Shown: positions 21,627-34,484 of the stretch, piece by piece
Position numbering within the stretch: the first letter of the stretch is position 1
How the letters are laid out: every line of letters starts with the position of its first letter
Source: Raphanus sativus
Lineage: Eukaryota; Streptophyta; Magnoliopsida; Brassicales; Brassicaceae
Assembly: GCF_000801105.2 (NCBI RefSeq)
Contig: NC_079514.1
Coordinates: 17,338,293 to 17,402,292 of the forward strand
DNA length: 64,000 nucleotides
Reading direction: 5' to 3'
The notes under the pieces: generated by a model
Databases searched by the model: none
Told to the model about the DNA's origin: nothing
What the model saw: only the letters and a program-made list of their open reading frames with translations
Made by a program: the position numbers and the translations under genes

Positions 21627-23567
21627 GAGAAATTTACATGGCAGGTCACTTTATGAATTCTAATATCATTTTAGATCACTTTATACTACCAACACACTTT
21701 CTTTAACTTTTTCCATTACTTCCTAACCAAAACAAAACTACATCATAATTAGTAGGACCTACTTCTCTTTCATCTCTCTTTCTCTTTCTCTTTCATTTTT
21801 CTTTCTCTTTCTCAGATTTTTTCTGCATCTTTTCACAATTGATTTTGTAAACCCAAAAATCAGTAGTCATGCAAATCCTCAAAAACTCCCATTGCAACCA
21901 ATTATCAACCCATGGCGAATCCGAGTTTTCAGCAAACAATTGCTCCCTTTTGGTCAACTTGGTGGTCAATTGCCCAGAAAAAGCTTATTTTTTTTTTAAA
22001 ATGATGAAAAAGCTTCCATTTTGGTGATTTTTGGCTAAAAATCAAGTTCAATATAAGTTTCATCGTTCTAATGATACATTTCGTTTGAGTTTTTGATGAA
22101 ATCCGATGAAACTTGAACAAAAGTTGCTTTCAAAAAAGAAAACTTTTAAAAAAATTTAGGTTAGTGAAGAAGATGAAATTAAAAATGGTGGCTGCCCACA
22201 AGACGTACAATATGAAGTTGGTGTATACATGTACATTGTAATGAAATTCGTACACTATTATATTATGGTATTGTGTAGCTAGTTGTGATGGTGTGCACAA
22301 AAATGTAATTGAATGTTTTGAAATGTAAATATTGTGTTGAATTTTACCTCCTAGATGCAGCGATGCGGGATGCAGTATAGTGTGTGTTTACTAATTGGTG
22401 TGTACACCTTTTTGTATCCATATGTACACCAATATCACTTACCGTGTACAAGCACCTGATCGTTTTGTCATCGAATATTTTACATATTATTATCATGGAT
22501 AAACCAAGTTTCTTACTTCTTGGATTGTGCACATGTGTACAATCATGTATATGTACAACTAGGAATGTGTACATATGTGATGTGTACATAATACTAGAAG
22601 AATATTTTGACATGTACATGTTGTGTTTGTTGATATAGGAGGAATGAGCTAATAATGCAAAAATATCTCGGATTGAATTTATTTTAAATGTCAGCGACTT
22701 ATCACTAGTGTATGACACTAAGATGTTTTTTTGATATTTTCTGGTATGTAACGTGAAGTAGCAGCAATGACCGTTGATTGTAAATAAAACTAATCGTGTT
22801 TGAAATATTTTTTTTTTGTATAAGGAAATGGTGACATATATATAGTTGTACACGAGATTGGGTGTACAACTGGATGTGTTCGATAGTGTTGTACACATTT
22901 CATTAATGATGTTAAATTACGAAAATAACCTCGTCTTCCTCCTTGGCTACTGTTGACCAGAAATCCTAATCAATGCCTCTCTCGCCTATTTTTCACGATT
23001 TTTTACATTCTCTGCTTGTTTTTTGATGTATTTTGTCTAGATCTCGTAGATTTCAATCTTAATTCACGATTGTGTATTTAAAATTTTGACTTTTTTTTTG
23101 TTTTCTGATTTGTGGAACGTTGTTCGTAAGAAGAACAGAGAGACAAAGCATCAGCTCTAAGAGAAGGATTTCACAGTGTAGAACTGGCGGTGAGGGAACC
23201 CGGAGCTTTACAAAGGGAATCGGCGTCTTGGTTTTTAAGCAAATAAGAGAGGGGGACGAAATAAAAAAATGCATAGAAGTCATCAGACATAGAGAATCTA
23301 GGACTTGCTATGGTCGTGGAGATGGTTGAGAGTCAAATTTTGAATCAATGGTGGAAAAAAATAGAATCCAAGAAAAACTGTTAATTTAATATTTTAATGG
23401 TAAATAAGAAGAAAAGAAAAGAAATAGAATAGGGACCACCATAGTTATGTTTTAGTTGGAAATCTAACGAAAGTAAGCAAATAGTTAAGAAAAAAGTATC
23501 TATCTAGAACAAAGTAACCCATGATGCTATTATAAAGTGCAAAAATGACCCAAGATGTAATTTTTTC
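21627..23567. mobile_element. MULE, 1,941 bp, perfect 9-bp target duplication
   Basis: The left end GAGAAATTTACATGGCAGGTCA is matched by the inverse of the right end (GAAAAAATTACATC then GGGTCA). Similarity continues inward for roughly 150 bp. TATTTAATC flanks both sides (21618-21626 and 23568-23576). No transposase is seen. The interior (22200-22900) is unusually rich in TGTACA/GTGTAC words. A plus-strand frame at 23120-23329 and a minus-strand frame at 22344-22898 are not recognised. Confidence 0.85.
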
Positions 23568-23752
23568 TATTTAATCAAACCAAATAATAAACACACATAC
23601 ATGTAACATGGGTGGGTCGAAGGTGTGTTTTTTTTTACAAGAAGAACCCTTGTTTATTTGTTGGACGACACACAAAACGATACAACACAAAGTGATTAAG
23701 ATTACCATACACCAGAGACAGACTCTTTCAACCATATAGTTTCAGTCTCTAG

Positions 23753-24210
23753 CTAGGCTTCACTAACCTGAAACCAGAAAACGACGCTCATACTTACGTC
23801 GAACGGAATATTCTGATTTACAATTTGTACTTCAACACGATATTTACCCTGAGGCATTGGAAAAAGAGAAAGAAGATATCATCAGAAAACCATACCAATT
23901 GGCTTGAAAATACAGGGACATGGATTTTTTTGTTTTGTTTTGATGATGAGAGCAATTATGAAACTCGTCTTTAAGTTGGTGTTAATGTAAAGAAAAACTT
24001 ACAGCTTCCATCTTGTACCTCCAGTATGGGTGAGGAATAGCAAGCTCAAAGGTGCCAGGTACAATTGGGCAGTTCTTCGTACTATCACAGAGTCTGTAAC
24101 CAAATCTCGAAGACTTAGGAATTAGCTCTGATCCTCCCTCGAAAGTCATTCTTGCTGATACCGTTGAAGAAGATGAGATATTTTTGGCTGCTCAGACCAA
24201 ATTTATTTAT

Positions 24211-24258
<48 letters not shown>

Positions 24259-25445
24259 AAAAGTTGTGTTGAAACTTAAAAATCATCAAAACAAACTTAC
24301 GTGTATTAACGGTTATCCTAAAGACTGGATTATCGTTAACAGTAACTTTAAATGGAAAGATCTCGACTTTACGCACACTGACACTATTAGTTGTAGGAAT
24401 GTTCATGAATTCCGGCAAAGCTGAAATGAAACAAGGATAATACAAAAAAAATGGGGTAGAAGTTTTAACACATGAGACATTAATAACTGATAATAGTGGT
24501 GAAGTTTTAATATTAAAATGCGGTGACGTATAACCACTAGATAAAATTTTAGTCCGCCGCTATATTCAGGAGACTAAATTCAAAGGCAAATCCTTTGCAA
24601 ATTTGTCCCAGAAAAACTTGCGTCACTCGCATATCTTTTGCAGCTTTTCCATGGACTTGCAAAAACAAAAAACATTGTTACACTCTCTAGCTAGCTTAAC
24701 TAACCATTGGCATGAAAACTGAAAGAGGCACAGAATCCTTCTATCGGTGAATCCCCGTTGTCAATTAAGAATTGAAGAATATATTCTCCCTGAGATATTA
24801 AAGAGAGACAGAAGGGTGTCGCGTTAGATCATCAGGAAACCGTAGCCAATTGGTTTGAATATCGACTATGGATAATTGGATATGTATTGAGGATAAAAAC
24901 GATTATGATATATTCATTTAAAGCTAGTGTTAGTGCATATATGTACAGAAAACTTACTGATAGGTGATTACCGTCTGGGTCGTTTATGTTATCTAAAGTA
25001 AGCACAAAGGGCCCAGGCTCAATAGGACATTTTGTTACATCACAGCTGTAGTAAATGTTAATCCATAACATATTAATGCTGCCTCTACGTCTAAAAATCA
25101 ACTCAAACCCCTTCCCTGTGAGGTTTTCGGCTGCCCACACCAAAGATATTTATCAAGAAAAGTATTAAAATTTTTGGAAAAGTTGAAACATACGGTAATT
25201 AAAATCATCAAAATAACGAAAAGAGATTTACATACATGAAACCCGGTTATCTTAAATACTGGTGGTTTATCTTGAAATTTAAGCGGATACGGAATTATCT
25301 CCACTTTACTGACGTTGCCGGTACGGCCCTTATAGAAAAACTCGTCCGGGCAGTTGTCGAATTCGATGGCGGTGCCCAAAGCAGCTGGTAAAAGAAAGAG
25401 GGAAACAAAGAGAAGAAGTAAAGGCTGGGCGTGAGGTATCGCCAT
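23753..25445 (-). CDS. ML (MD-2-related lipid-recognition) protein, two ML modules in one unit
   Basis: Six minus-strand exons fit one continuous frame: 25232-25445, 24958-25130, 24705-24789, 24301-24420, 24003-24187 and 23753-23848, 290 residues. Exon 1 has a signal peptide (LLLLFVSLFLLPAALG) and the ML start IEFDNCPD. Exon 2 has YYSCDVTKCPIEPGPFVLT and exon 3 has GEYILQF and GFCASF. Exons 4-6 repeat the same fold (SVRKVEIFPF, LCDSTKNCPIVPGTFEL, GKYRVEVQIVNQ) but lack a signal peptide and lose the first and last cysteines. ML proteins bind lipids in a beta-sandwich pocket, usually in the secretory path or vacuole. Exon 3 reads into TAG at 24700 if intron 3 is not removed, giving a complete 158-residue one-module protein. 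Intron 1 must use GTAAAT, 4 bp past a nearer GTATGT, to keep frame. Module 2 may be a decaying duplicate. Confidence 0.8.
24212..24254. repeat. (TA)n microsatellite
   Basis: An uninterrupted run of alternating A and T of about 42 bp in the ML gene intron between the exons at 24301-24420 and 24003-24187. Confidence 0.9.
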
Positions 25446-26190
25446 GGATTTTTTAGCGTCTGTATATTTAGTAGAGTACGTGTTCTGCTTACATGCATGC
25501 CTTCTAATTTATAGGCAGCTGGATTATATGATTTGCTATATAAATAAAATGGTATCACATTCACGATAGGACTTTATTCTACATTGCCACACTTACTCCC
25601 ATGTGTATTCTCTCTTGCCCCACTTCATAAATCATTTAATTTTCTTTTTCTTTTAAATACAGAAATATTAGTAAATACTAAACTACCCTTAACAATACTA
25701 CAAAACTACAGTTAAACCTAATCTAATCCTCTAGCCTAATCAGAGTATTTCCTTCTCTCCTCTTCCACTTAGATTCACTACGTCTTTCTCCACATCTCTC
25801 CCTTTTTTTTTGCTGAAAATCCAAATTGATGAAATCACTTTGTCCTTTTTTCTTCTCGTTGTTCGAAATCATTCTGAAATCAAGTGCTATGAATCACACT
25901 TCTTACAGAAACCTTCGATTTCATCTATAACAGAAGCCTTCTATTCCATCTTCTTCATTCTAAAAAAATCTGGGTATCTTTTTCGTTCTTCTTCTCTTTC
26001 TTTTGAATTCTATGCTCATTTGTAATGTGGGTTCGAAAATAATGGATAGAAATATGTGTGTGGATGCTTAAATTCGTGAGATTGAATTAATGAGTGAATG
26101 TTTGAATTTTAACATATGTGTTTGGTAACCACTTGATATCTTTCGCTGATATCTTGTTATCTTTTTTTTTATGTTTGTGTTTTATTGAAC

Positions 26191-26959
26191 ATATGTGATG
26201 AACGGATTCAGAAGATTCAGACTATCAAGATGATGGAAGGTATCTTCATTTGTGCTGCTCCTCACTGTCTCAGGTCTTTCCTCAAGAAACCTGACTTTGA
26301 ATCCCATGTCCATCACCTCCACGCCTCCCTTTTACTACCCGATGCTCCTCTTGATAAAGAAGATGGCAACGACTCTGACCTTCAGACCACAAAGCACCAA
26401 TCTTCTACTTCTTCTGACTCCACACTCATGAGAGGTCCCTTAAGATCCCACCAGCAGCAGCAGCCTCTTCCGTTACTACACAGGTCACCTTCCTTGTCAA
26501 AGCCACTCTCTCGATTTGGGAGTTACCCTGCAGATAACAACGATAACTCTCGTCCTCCCGGTTTCGAAACCGCTAGTCCTAAACCGGGAATCCGGTTCCC
26601 TGACTACCCTCTACCTATGAATATGATGCAACCACCGCCCACCATGCCCATTCCCAACAATCGTTTGCCTCAGCAGTTTAGCTTTCCGCCTTATCCAACA
26701 ACTGATGGATCGTCTCAGCAATTCTACAATGGTGCACCTTTTGAGATGACAAGACCTGAAGACAGAACAAGGTTCTGCGCTCGGGTATCAGCAGCAGCAG
26801 CAGCCTGCGCCAACGATGAATCTGAGTTTCCAAGGATCTTATCATCCTCAGTCCTCGTGGAATCCTGGTATGGAACCGCCTCAACATGTTAACATGGGTA
26901 GAGACGCTCAAGGTTTCGGGTGGCAACAAGACAACCGTGATGACTTTGGGCAGGAGTAG
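26191..26959 (+). pseudogene. HAKAI-like E3 ligase C-terminal fragment, captured
   Basis: The frame starts in ICDERIQKIQTIKMMEGIF and continues ICAAPHCLRSFLKKPDF (a C2H2-like Cys/His stretch with HHLH), then a Pro/Gln/Ser-rich tail: NNDNSRPPGFETASPKPG and IRFPDYPLPMN. I recognise these as plant HAKAI (Arabidopsis AT5G01160), a RING ubiquitin ligase that is part of the m6A RNA-methyltransferase complex. The N-terminal RING domain is missing. One frameshift near 26760-26770 moves the end into another frame, which then reads MNLSFQGSYHPQ, MGRDAQGFGWQQ and a stop after GQE at 26959. Apart from that shift the captured part is intact, so the capture is fairly young. No poly(A) tail is seen at its end. 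Confidence 0.8.
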
Positions 26960-27934
26960 TAACTATTAAGACTTGTTTCAACTCTTCTTCTTCTTGTATG
27001 TACTGTTTAAAACTATTTGTCTGAAAGTTTCAAAAAGTGGCTCTCTAATGCTTCTATCTTTAGAACCAATGTCTCTCTTCTTGATCAGTGTGAATCTGAT
27101 TTTGGGTTTTAAGGTTTTTGAAAATGCTATGTGTTGTATGATTGTCTTTGCATCAGGTTTGGACCAATATAGTATAAGGCAGTCTGAGTTTTAAGAAAAC
27201 ACATTTGTACTACTAGGTTTATTAGGTATTACTAAGACAAAAACATTTTCAATACTTTATTAAAAAAAAATGACATATGTCTAAAACGTGTAACACATTG
27301 TCGACATTTTGTAAAAAAAACCTATGACATATGTCTAAAACGTGTTGATAGACAAAAATGTTTGAATATTAAAATAATATTAATTTTACTCTTAGTAGTA
27401 CTCAAGCTAGTAGTAATATTTCATTCTTCATAGTAATAATTTTGCAAATTACAACATTTTTTAGTAATACAACCTCAAGAAATTAAATTTAATAGTAATA
27501 CCAATATGTTTAGACAATTATAAACTGTATATAACACATTGGCAGAAAAAAGTTTCAGAAATTATGTATTTTCTGAAATTCAGCCTATTATGGCATTCCC
27601 ATCAAGACATTAGTATGGAAGTAGAAGGATGTTTTATATGGAAATCAGAAAATTTCTACCAACTTGAGAATTTAAGAGTATTTTACGTCTAAGTTGGCAA
27701 ATAAACACATATATGAACATATTATCACGTAATATATGAGCTACATCTTCTAAAAATATATAATAAGCAAAAAATATAAACTTCTTAGAAATATGTATAA
27801 CACATAGTAGTCTAAGGTAATACAAGATAGTACAAAGTAGTCCTAGTAGTGCTAGTAGTCCATGTACACATTTATATAAATAAAAATATAATATCAAATC
27901 TTCAAATTTATATAAAATAATGTATATCTTTCAG

Positions 27935-28275
27935 CTTCAATAAAAATGTAATTTTGATATTTTTCACAAGATTAAAATGATGTGAATGCATTCATGATCT
28001 TAATAAATACATCTATTTAATCAAAAGGTTGTAAGACAGATAAATTATTTATAAAATAAAAACAGTTTGTAAATAATGTTAAAGTTAAAATATAGTTAAA
28101 TGAACATGAAGAATTTAATTTTGATAATTTTCAAAAATATTAAAAATAATCTGATGCATTCATGCTCCTAATAAATCCATCTATTTAATCAAAAGTTTTT
28201 AATACAGATAAATTATTTATAAAATTAAAGCATTTTTGTTTAATCATTGAAAGTTAAAATAGATATAACTGAATT
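27935..28275. repeat. Degenerate tandem repeat, period about 170 bp
   Basis: Words such as CATCTATTTAATCAAAAG, CAGATAAATTATTTATAAAA and TGCATTCATG recur in the same order about 170 bp apart, inside the MULE. A second pair (TTAYACAACCCA...ATCGTCTA) recurs at about 28590 and 28785. Confidence 0.65.
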
Positions 28276-29516
28276 GAAATCCTAAATGATAGATATCTCC
28301 ATTTGTCTTACTCTTTCTGCAAATACTTGATATCTCCATTTGCCTTTATCTCATGCCTATACTTGATGTAACTTCCTCCATTGTCAACACATATGACTGT
28401 AATGGGAGAAGCCATATAATTCTCTGGAAAAAAATTATGATTAGTTAACCATTTAAAGAATCTAAGTTGTCTAAGATCTTTGGTACATAGTCGTTCCAGT
28501 AATACAAGTAATACACTTTCACTTTAGTAATACCAGTCGTTCCAGTAGTTCTTATAAATTTTTGCTTTTCTCGATTTAACACTTATAATTGATCAAGAGG
28601 GTGTTATACAACCCACAATATCGTCTATCACTATTGTAATGCATTATTATTGTTTAAAACAGTGCAAAATAAGAAGAAATATACAAAATTGCCCTTAAAC
28701 ATCCATTTTCATAACAATATACCTAAAACTTTCATTTTTACCTACAACTTTAGTTTTTTCATCAGTTTAAGGCTTTTTAATCAACTAATAATGTGTTACA
28801 CAACCCAGATTATCGTCTAACACAATTTTCATATTTTTCTTCTTTCAAAACCGTGTTAAAAATAGAGAACAATACAAAATCTTCTTCAAACATTATTTTA
28901 ATTTTTCTTTCAAAACTCTCACGATTTTTACAGCGAAATGTTGCTATTTTTCGTTTCACATAATACATAAAAAATAAGTAGTATATTATTATGAGAATTT
29001 CGTGGAAAAAAAACGTATCAATTTCCTTCAAAAAAACCTTCAAAATCGTCAATGGAGTTAAGAATATGAGAAAAAATTGTTTCTGGTTAAGGAAGAGGAA
29101 CAAGATGGGAGAAAGGAGATGACAGCTGTGGGAAGGAGAGAGGTGGATTGGTGTGGGGACCGCCAGGATTGAATTTTGGAGGGATGTTGACGTAATGGAG
29201 AGGGAAGAGAGAGAGGAGAGAGGAAAATGAGATCTGATTTTGATTTTAATTTTAAAAAATAAAATGGATATAAGATATTAATATAATATTAAGGGTAAGA
29301 AGGAGAAGAGAAATATGAGAAAAAAAAGTGTGGCAATTAGAATTTTGGTGTGGCAAAAAGAATAGTATTTTTGAAGCTGTGGCAATGGAGAATACTATCC
29401 TTCACGGTATACATATTTTTATCTTTAACACATGAGACAATAACAAACTGATAACAACGATGAACTTGTTAAGAATGGTGACCTTTAATATTAAAAGTTT
29501 TAGCCCAACCCTTTAT

Positions 29517-29816
29517 CAGGGCCGGCTCAACATCCACGTAAGCCCTTGGGCAAAAAACAAAATTTTTGGGCCCTATTAGTATTAATCTTTAGTATTTTAA
29601 TTATTATTAAATTTATTTTTAAAATAAAAGTAAAAATTCATATGTTTTTCTTTATTTTTATTAGTATGTTACATATTATTATATTTTGTAACATTATTTA
29701 AATTTAATTCTAATATACATATGTTGATAAAAGAAAAAAAAACAAAAAAAAAATTAAAAATTGGAGTGGGCCCTAAGGCGGTCGCACTGCCTGCCCGATA
29801 TGCTAAGCCGGCACTG
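29517..29816. mobile_element. Non-autonomous hAT element (300 bp), perfect 8-bp target duplication
   Basis: The ends are CAGGGCCGGCTCAACA and (inverse of the right end) CAGTGCCGGCTTAGCA, typical of hAT termini. CCCTTTAT flanks both sides exactly (29509-29516 and 29817-29824). A paralogous stretch at 38292-38299 has a single CCCTTTAT and no element, confirming the boundaries. Confidence 0.92.
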
Positions 29817-30059
29817 CCCTTTATTTCAGAGACTTCTACAACTCATGAATCTCTAGTTTAGCAAAACGATTAAAATACTCCTCGAAACAGTTGACATTTA
29901 GCTAGTTTGGATCACACATCACACATGTGGATTTTTTTTATGCTAATTAGCTGTACTCTCTTCTTTCTTTTTTAAACAACTACTTCATCTGGATTTCTTT
30001 TATGTCTCATTGATCTTACAATAGATAGCGATTATAATTAGGATCTCAAATGATACACA

Positions 30060-31313
30060 TCTATATTATTAAAGTTGAAGTACTTTAAGGAGTTGTTTGG
30101 AAACTAGAATAAGAATTAAAAAATTTGGAGTGTTTGGTTATAGGATAGCATGGAAACATGGATAGCATTAAAATACAATTATGGCTTTTTAGTAATATAA
30201 AAAGAAAAATCGATTTGTAATCAATATCTCATCAAATATATTCAGTTACCATAACTCAAACACATGTAATAAATTCCAGAGAAAATATCTTACTTTTAAA
30301 TATGGAAACAATAAAAGAATTACTAATAAATTTATTATGACAAATACATGATACATCTGCATTGTAAATATATATAAAAAAATATAGACCACTTAAAACA
30401 GAAAACAAATAAAAATTTATAAAACAAAAAAATAATAATATCACGATACAATTGCATTACAAAATGGTGAGACATCTAGAATATATAATAATCACATGAG
30501 AACTATTAAATATTATAATGTTCTTAATTATGTAACAAGTTAGACGTGAGATATTATAACATCTCAGGTCCACCTCCTATTGCAATTACGTGACATGCAA
30601 ACATATTCATATTGTATATGTTGGTTTCTTTTATATTTGAGTTGGTTCGGTCAAATATTTGTAAAATAAATATAATTTTGGGTATGTTATGGCTTTCGAT
30701 TGGTTAGTCTATTTAGGACCCAGAAAAAAACTTAATGTATCCGAAACACGAAAAAATACCCAAAATATCCAAACATTTACCCGTAATCTAACCGATGAAA
30801 CTAAAAAGTACCCAAAATTTTTACCAACCTGAAATATATTTTTAAATTTAAATTTTACCCGAAAACCCAAACTTGAAACTTATATGTAATACCAAAAACA
30901 TGTCTCAAATACCCATACCAAATATATACAAAATATTTCAGATACTTTGCACACCCAATCGGATTTCGGGGAAGACCCGAGCTCAAACAGAGACCTACGG
31001 GTCCAAAAAATATATTAAATAGGTACTTATAAAAGATTCGGATATGAACTGCACATGTATTTTCAAGTCGTTTTTGTTAGGTTTTTCAGGTCCGGTAAAA
31101 TATCAAGACCTAAGAAAAAATTATATAAAATGTATATACAAAATCTCAAATAAACTAATTCATAAACTATATTATTTTAAACAAAAAAAATTTCTTTGAT
31201 ATAATACGGTTTTAGAACACAATAATGTACAATAATCTCAAAATATTAATTGGTATCAAAGTTTATTTATAATTCAAAAATCCCGCGCTTTTTAAGCGCG
31301 GATCAAAATCTAG
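30060..31313 (+). mobile_element. Non-autonomous Helitron (1,254 bp)
   Basis: It starts TCTATATTATTAAAG after an A. It ends with the hairpin CCCGCGCTTTTTAAGCGCGG, then ATCAAAATCTAG and a T. The paralogous empty site at 38528/38529 reads ACACA followed directly by TATAATTTAATAATT, the same as the joined flanks here. The interior is AT-rich with CCCAAAA/ACCCGAA words and no gene. Confidence 0.92.
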
Positions 31314-31609
31314 TATAATTTAATAATTATAATTAGCTGGCAAAAAGATAGCAACACGTAACTACACATTAATCATTGCCTTTCTTCTCATACTAACCAA
31401 TAATCAGTCGTACAATCTGAAATATATTATTTTACAAAAAAAAATCTTAAAATAATAATAATATTTTATTTTACATTTCTAAAAATATTTCCTTTATATT
31501 TTATATAAGTAACTACTAAAACTTCTTACTTTGAATTCTTTACTTTTTAGTTTTCCGTAGTAATGTCTAATTAGGGATTGACCCGCACGGAAGATTTTAT
31601 ATGAGTCTA

Positions 31610-34150
31610 CATTGGCTTTATATCCCCTTCTTATTAATCAAGAAGCATTTTTAAAGAGTAACCTTTGGTTTGTAAGTTATTTACGGGTGTGCCATGCTGA
31701 TGTGTCGGCACCATATTCATTCTCAGCCCATTTGTATATTTGCCCTCAACTCACTAGAATAATTACATAAGTCTGCCATTGTCATATAATATACTCTCAT
31801 CATCAAACATTAATATAATTCATCGAATTATTTAGCATTCAATTCCGATTTATCCGTTTATGGCAACGTTCATATAATTGCGTGTATGACTTAAATGTTT
31901 GAATTTATTGTGTTTTGTTTCATTTGTTTATATATGGGAAACTCGGCTGGTGGACTTTAATTTGGTGTCAGATTTGGTGAGTACTATGATTTGCAATTTA
32001 TGATCCTTCTATAATGATTAGGCAATTTATGATCCTTCCATATATAATGATATTGGTCTGTCCGAAAAGTATGAATATTTTAAATATAAATGTAAGTGGT
32101 TCATTTTATAGTTTTGGTTCATTTTAGGAGACATCTTTCATTTTATAGTTTTGTTTAGATTGCAATTATATCCTACTCATAATAATTGTTTTCAAAAATC
32201 TATACTCGGATTACTATTGGATATATCCCCTTCTTATTAATCAAGGAGCAATTTTTGAGAGTAACATTTGTTTTGTAAGTTATTTACATGTGTGTCATGC
32301 TGACGTGGTGGCACCATATTCATTCTCAGCCCATTTTTAGATTTACCTTCAATTTACTAGAATAATTACATATGAATGTCATTGTGATACATGTGAATAA
32401 TCGATTTATATAATATAGTCTCATAACCGAATTATTCGCATTCAATTAATGATGCATCCGTTTATAGCAACCTTAATTTACTGCCTTTAATTTCGTGTAT
32501 TAATTTAATGCCACTAATTTATTGTCTTTAGTTTCGTGTGTACATTTATAGCAACCTCTGTAGAGCGATTTTAATTTGGTTTCGATTTTGGAAACTACTA
32601 TGATTGGCAATTATGATCCGTCCATAATGATTAAACAATCATTCCTTATATCATTCATTCATTTTCAAAATAGACAATTATGCTGTCATTCAAGGAGTGG
32701 CAATTATGAGTAAAAAAATATCGGGTATTAATTGCATAATACTAACGGAAATTTAAACTTGGTGCACAAGATCTAAAAATATATATAATGATAGTGGATG
32801 TCATTCCGAACAAAATAAGTCGTGTACATGTAGGTGTGATTATATAAGGTTTCTATTACTTTTATTGCCTTATAATTCGTGTACATGTTGCTCCTTTTTT
32901 TTGTCTGATAGCAATCCGTCTAATGGTTTTCAGGGTTTTAACCAGAGCATTTTCAAGCGAGAGACTAAGAATCGAAGTGGAGCTTTATCTTTCCAATTCA
33001 CAGGTTTTTGTAATTCACATTTTTTTTAATGTTTACTTTTAAGTATATTACTTCTATCTTTACCTTTCTAATTCACAGGTTTTTCTGCGAGAGACTAAGA
33101 ATCGAGTTCAGACTAAGAATCGAATTTGAGCTTTACCTTTCTAATTCACAGCTTTACCTTTCTAAGTCGGTAAAAAAATACTGACTTGCTTTACTTTTCT
33201 AAGTCGATAGGTTTTTTTTTTCAAATTAGGTCACAAGTATCTTTCCTTATTTATTTTATGTTTACTTTTAAGAATATTATATGCAGCTGTTTGTTACTCT
33301 TTGTTATTTTAATATTTTTGATTAGCAGTTATATAATTTCGGTAAATGAATAGACTTGATTTTTTTTTGAATTGTTGTTTATTGATTATTAGCTAATAAT
33401 CAAGAATTTGATAATAGTCTCATTCATGGAAGACCAACTCAGAGAAAGCAGCCACACAAGATATGTTTTATTATATGATTTATATTTGGTGTTCATATTT
33501 TCATATACAAATATGAGGACTGGCCACATATTTATTTAATTTATTATAATTGTCACACATATAAATAATATGGAGAATATATATATAGAGAATATGAAAT
33601 TTAATATAAGTAGGGAACTATATATCTAGCATATTGTAAAGTCGGAAATATAGAAATTTATATCAAAGTATTTTTTCTCTATATGGAATTTCGCTTACCG
33701 TATAATTAAGCTTATCTTACTTGGTAAAACAATATATTTAAAGCTTCTTCACACAAGTTTGACAACATTAATTGGATTTTTAATTTATGGAAATATATGA
33801 ATATATGGTGGAGCATTGATAGTAATACATTTACTACTCAAAATATTCTCACGAGTTTATATCTCTTTTTTTTTAATATAAAACGAATAAATTCAATATT
33901 GGACTAACAATCTAACATATAATTACTTTTCCTTTATTGATTAATAGGTGAATACATTTATGAACAAATTCAAATTAATAAATATGTATCATCCCTTTCT
34001 TATTAATAGGGAAGAAAAGTAAAAAATAACCTTTTAGTTAATACTTATTTACCCCAATACCATGCTGACATGTCTGTTCCACAATTCTCTTCAAACCATA
34101 TTTAGAAATATCCTTAACTTACTAAATATATTACAGGTTTTGCCATTGGT
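31610..34150. repeat. Three dispersed copies of a Helitron-like head sequence
   Basis: TATATCCCCTTCTTATTAAT and the following 150-200 bp (CATGCTGA.GTG.., CTCAGCCCAT) occur near 31618 and 32219, with a more diverged copy near 33987. Short repeats of GAGACTAAGAATCGA and TTTACCTTTCTAA cluster at 32955-33180. No genes were seen in this stretch. I take it as nested, decayed Helitron material. Confidence 0.55.
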
Positions 34151-34484
34151 CTCACTTCTCTCAAATATTGGTTTAGACTATAGTTACGCATATAAATCTT
34201 TTTTCCTATTTATGACAGTGTTTCGAACACCATAAATAAGAAATATGAATCCTTGCGTTACGCAATAAGAAAATTGGAAATAAGCAGTGATTAATTACTC
34301 TATATATTTGACTATATTAATAAAGAGAATAATTTAGTTTCTTATTCTGTACAAAGTAAGTTACTCATAGTTAGTAACATTTATGCGAGATTTTCCTAAT
34401 CAAAATTTGAAAATTTATTTTTGCATTTTAAGTAAAGATACGCGTACTAAGTATGATTATTTAATTTGACCAAAAATATGATTA

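Larger units (their letters stand above)
25569..29400. mobile_element. Pack-MULE carrying a HAKAI-like gene fragment (3,832 bp)
   Basis: The left end GGACTTTATTCTACATTGCC is the inverse of the right end (backwards: GGATAGTATTCTCCATTGCC). Inverted similarity continues through several TTGCCACAC-type blocks over more than 100 bp. The flanks are TTCACGATA (25560-25568) and TTCACGGTA (29401-29409), a 9-bp duplication with one change. The element carries a gene piece at 26191-26959 and AT-rich internal repeats at 27935-28275 and 28585-28830. No transposase is seen. It is inserted 124 bp upstream of the ML gene start codon, so it replaced the distal ML promoter. Confidence 0.88.

Noticed and set aside
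22344..22898. Long minus-strand open frame of 184 residues inside a MULE.
   Set aside because: It is created by the TGTACA-rich repeats; composition is Thr/His/Tyr-biased with no domain pattern.
25230..25235. Apparent frameshift at the first ML intron: the nearest donor (CAT / GTATGT) puts exon 2 out of frame.
   Set aside because: A usable donor GTAAAT lies 4 bp downstream and restores the frame, so the gene need not be broken.
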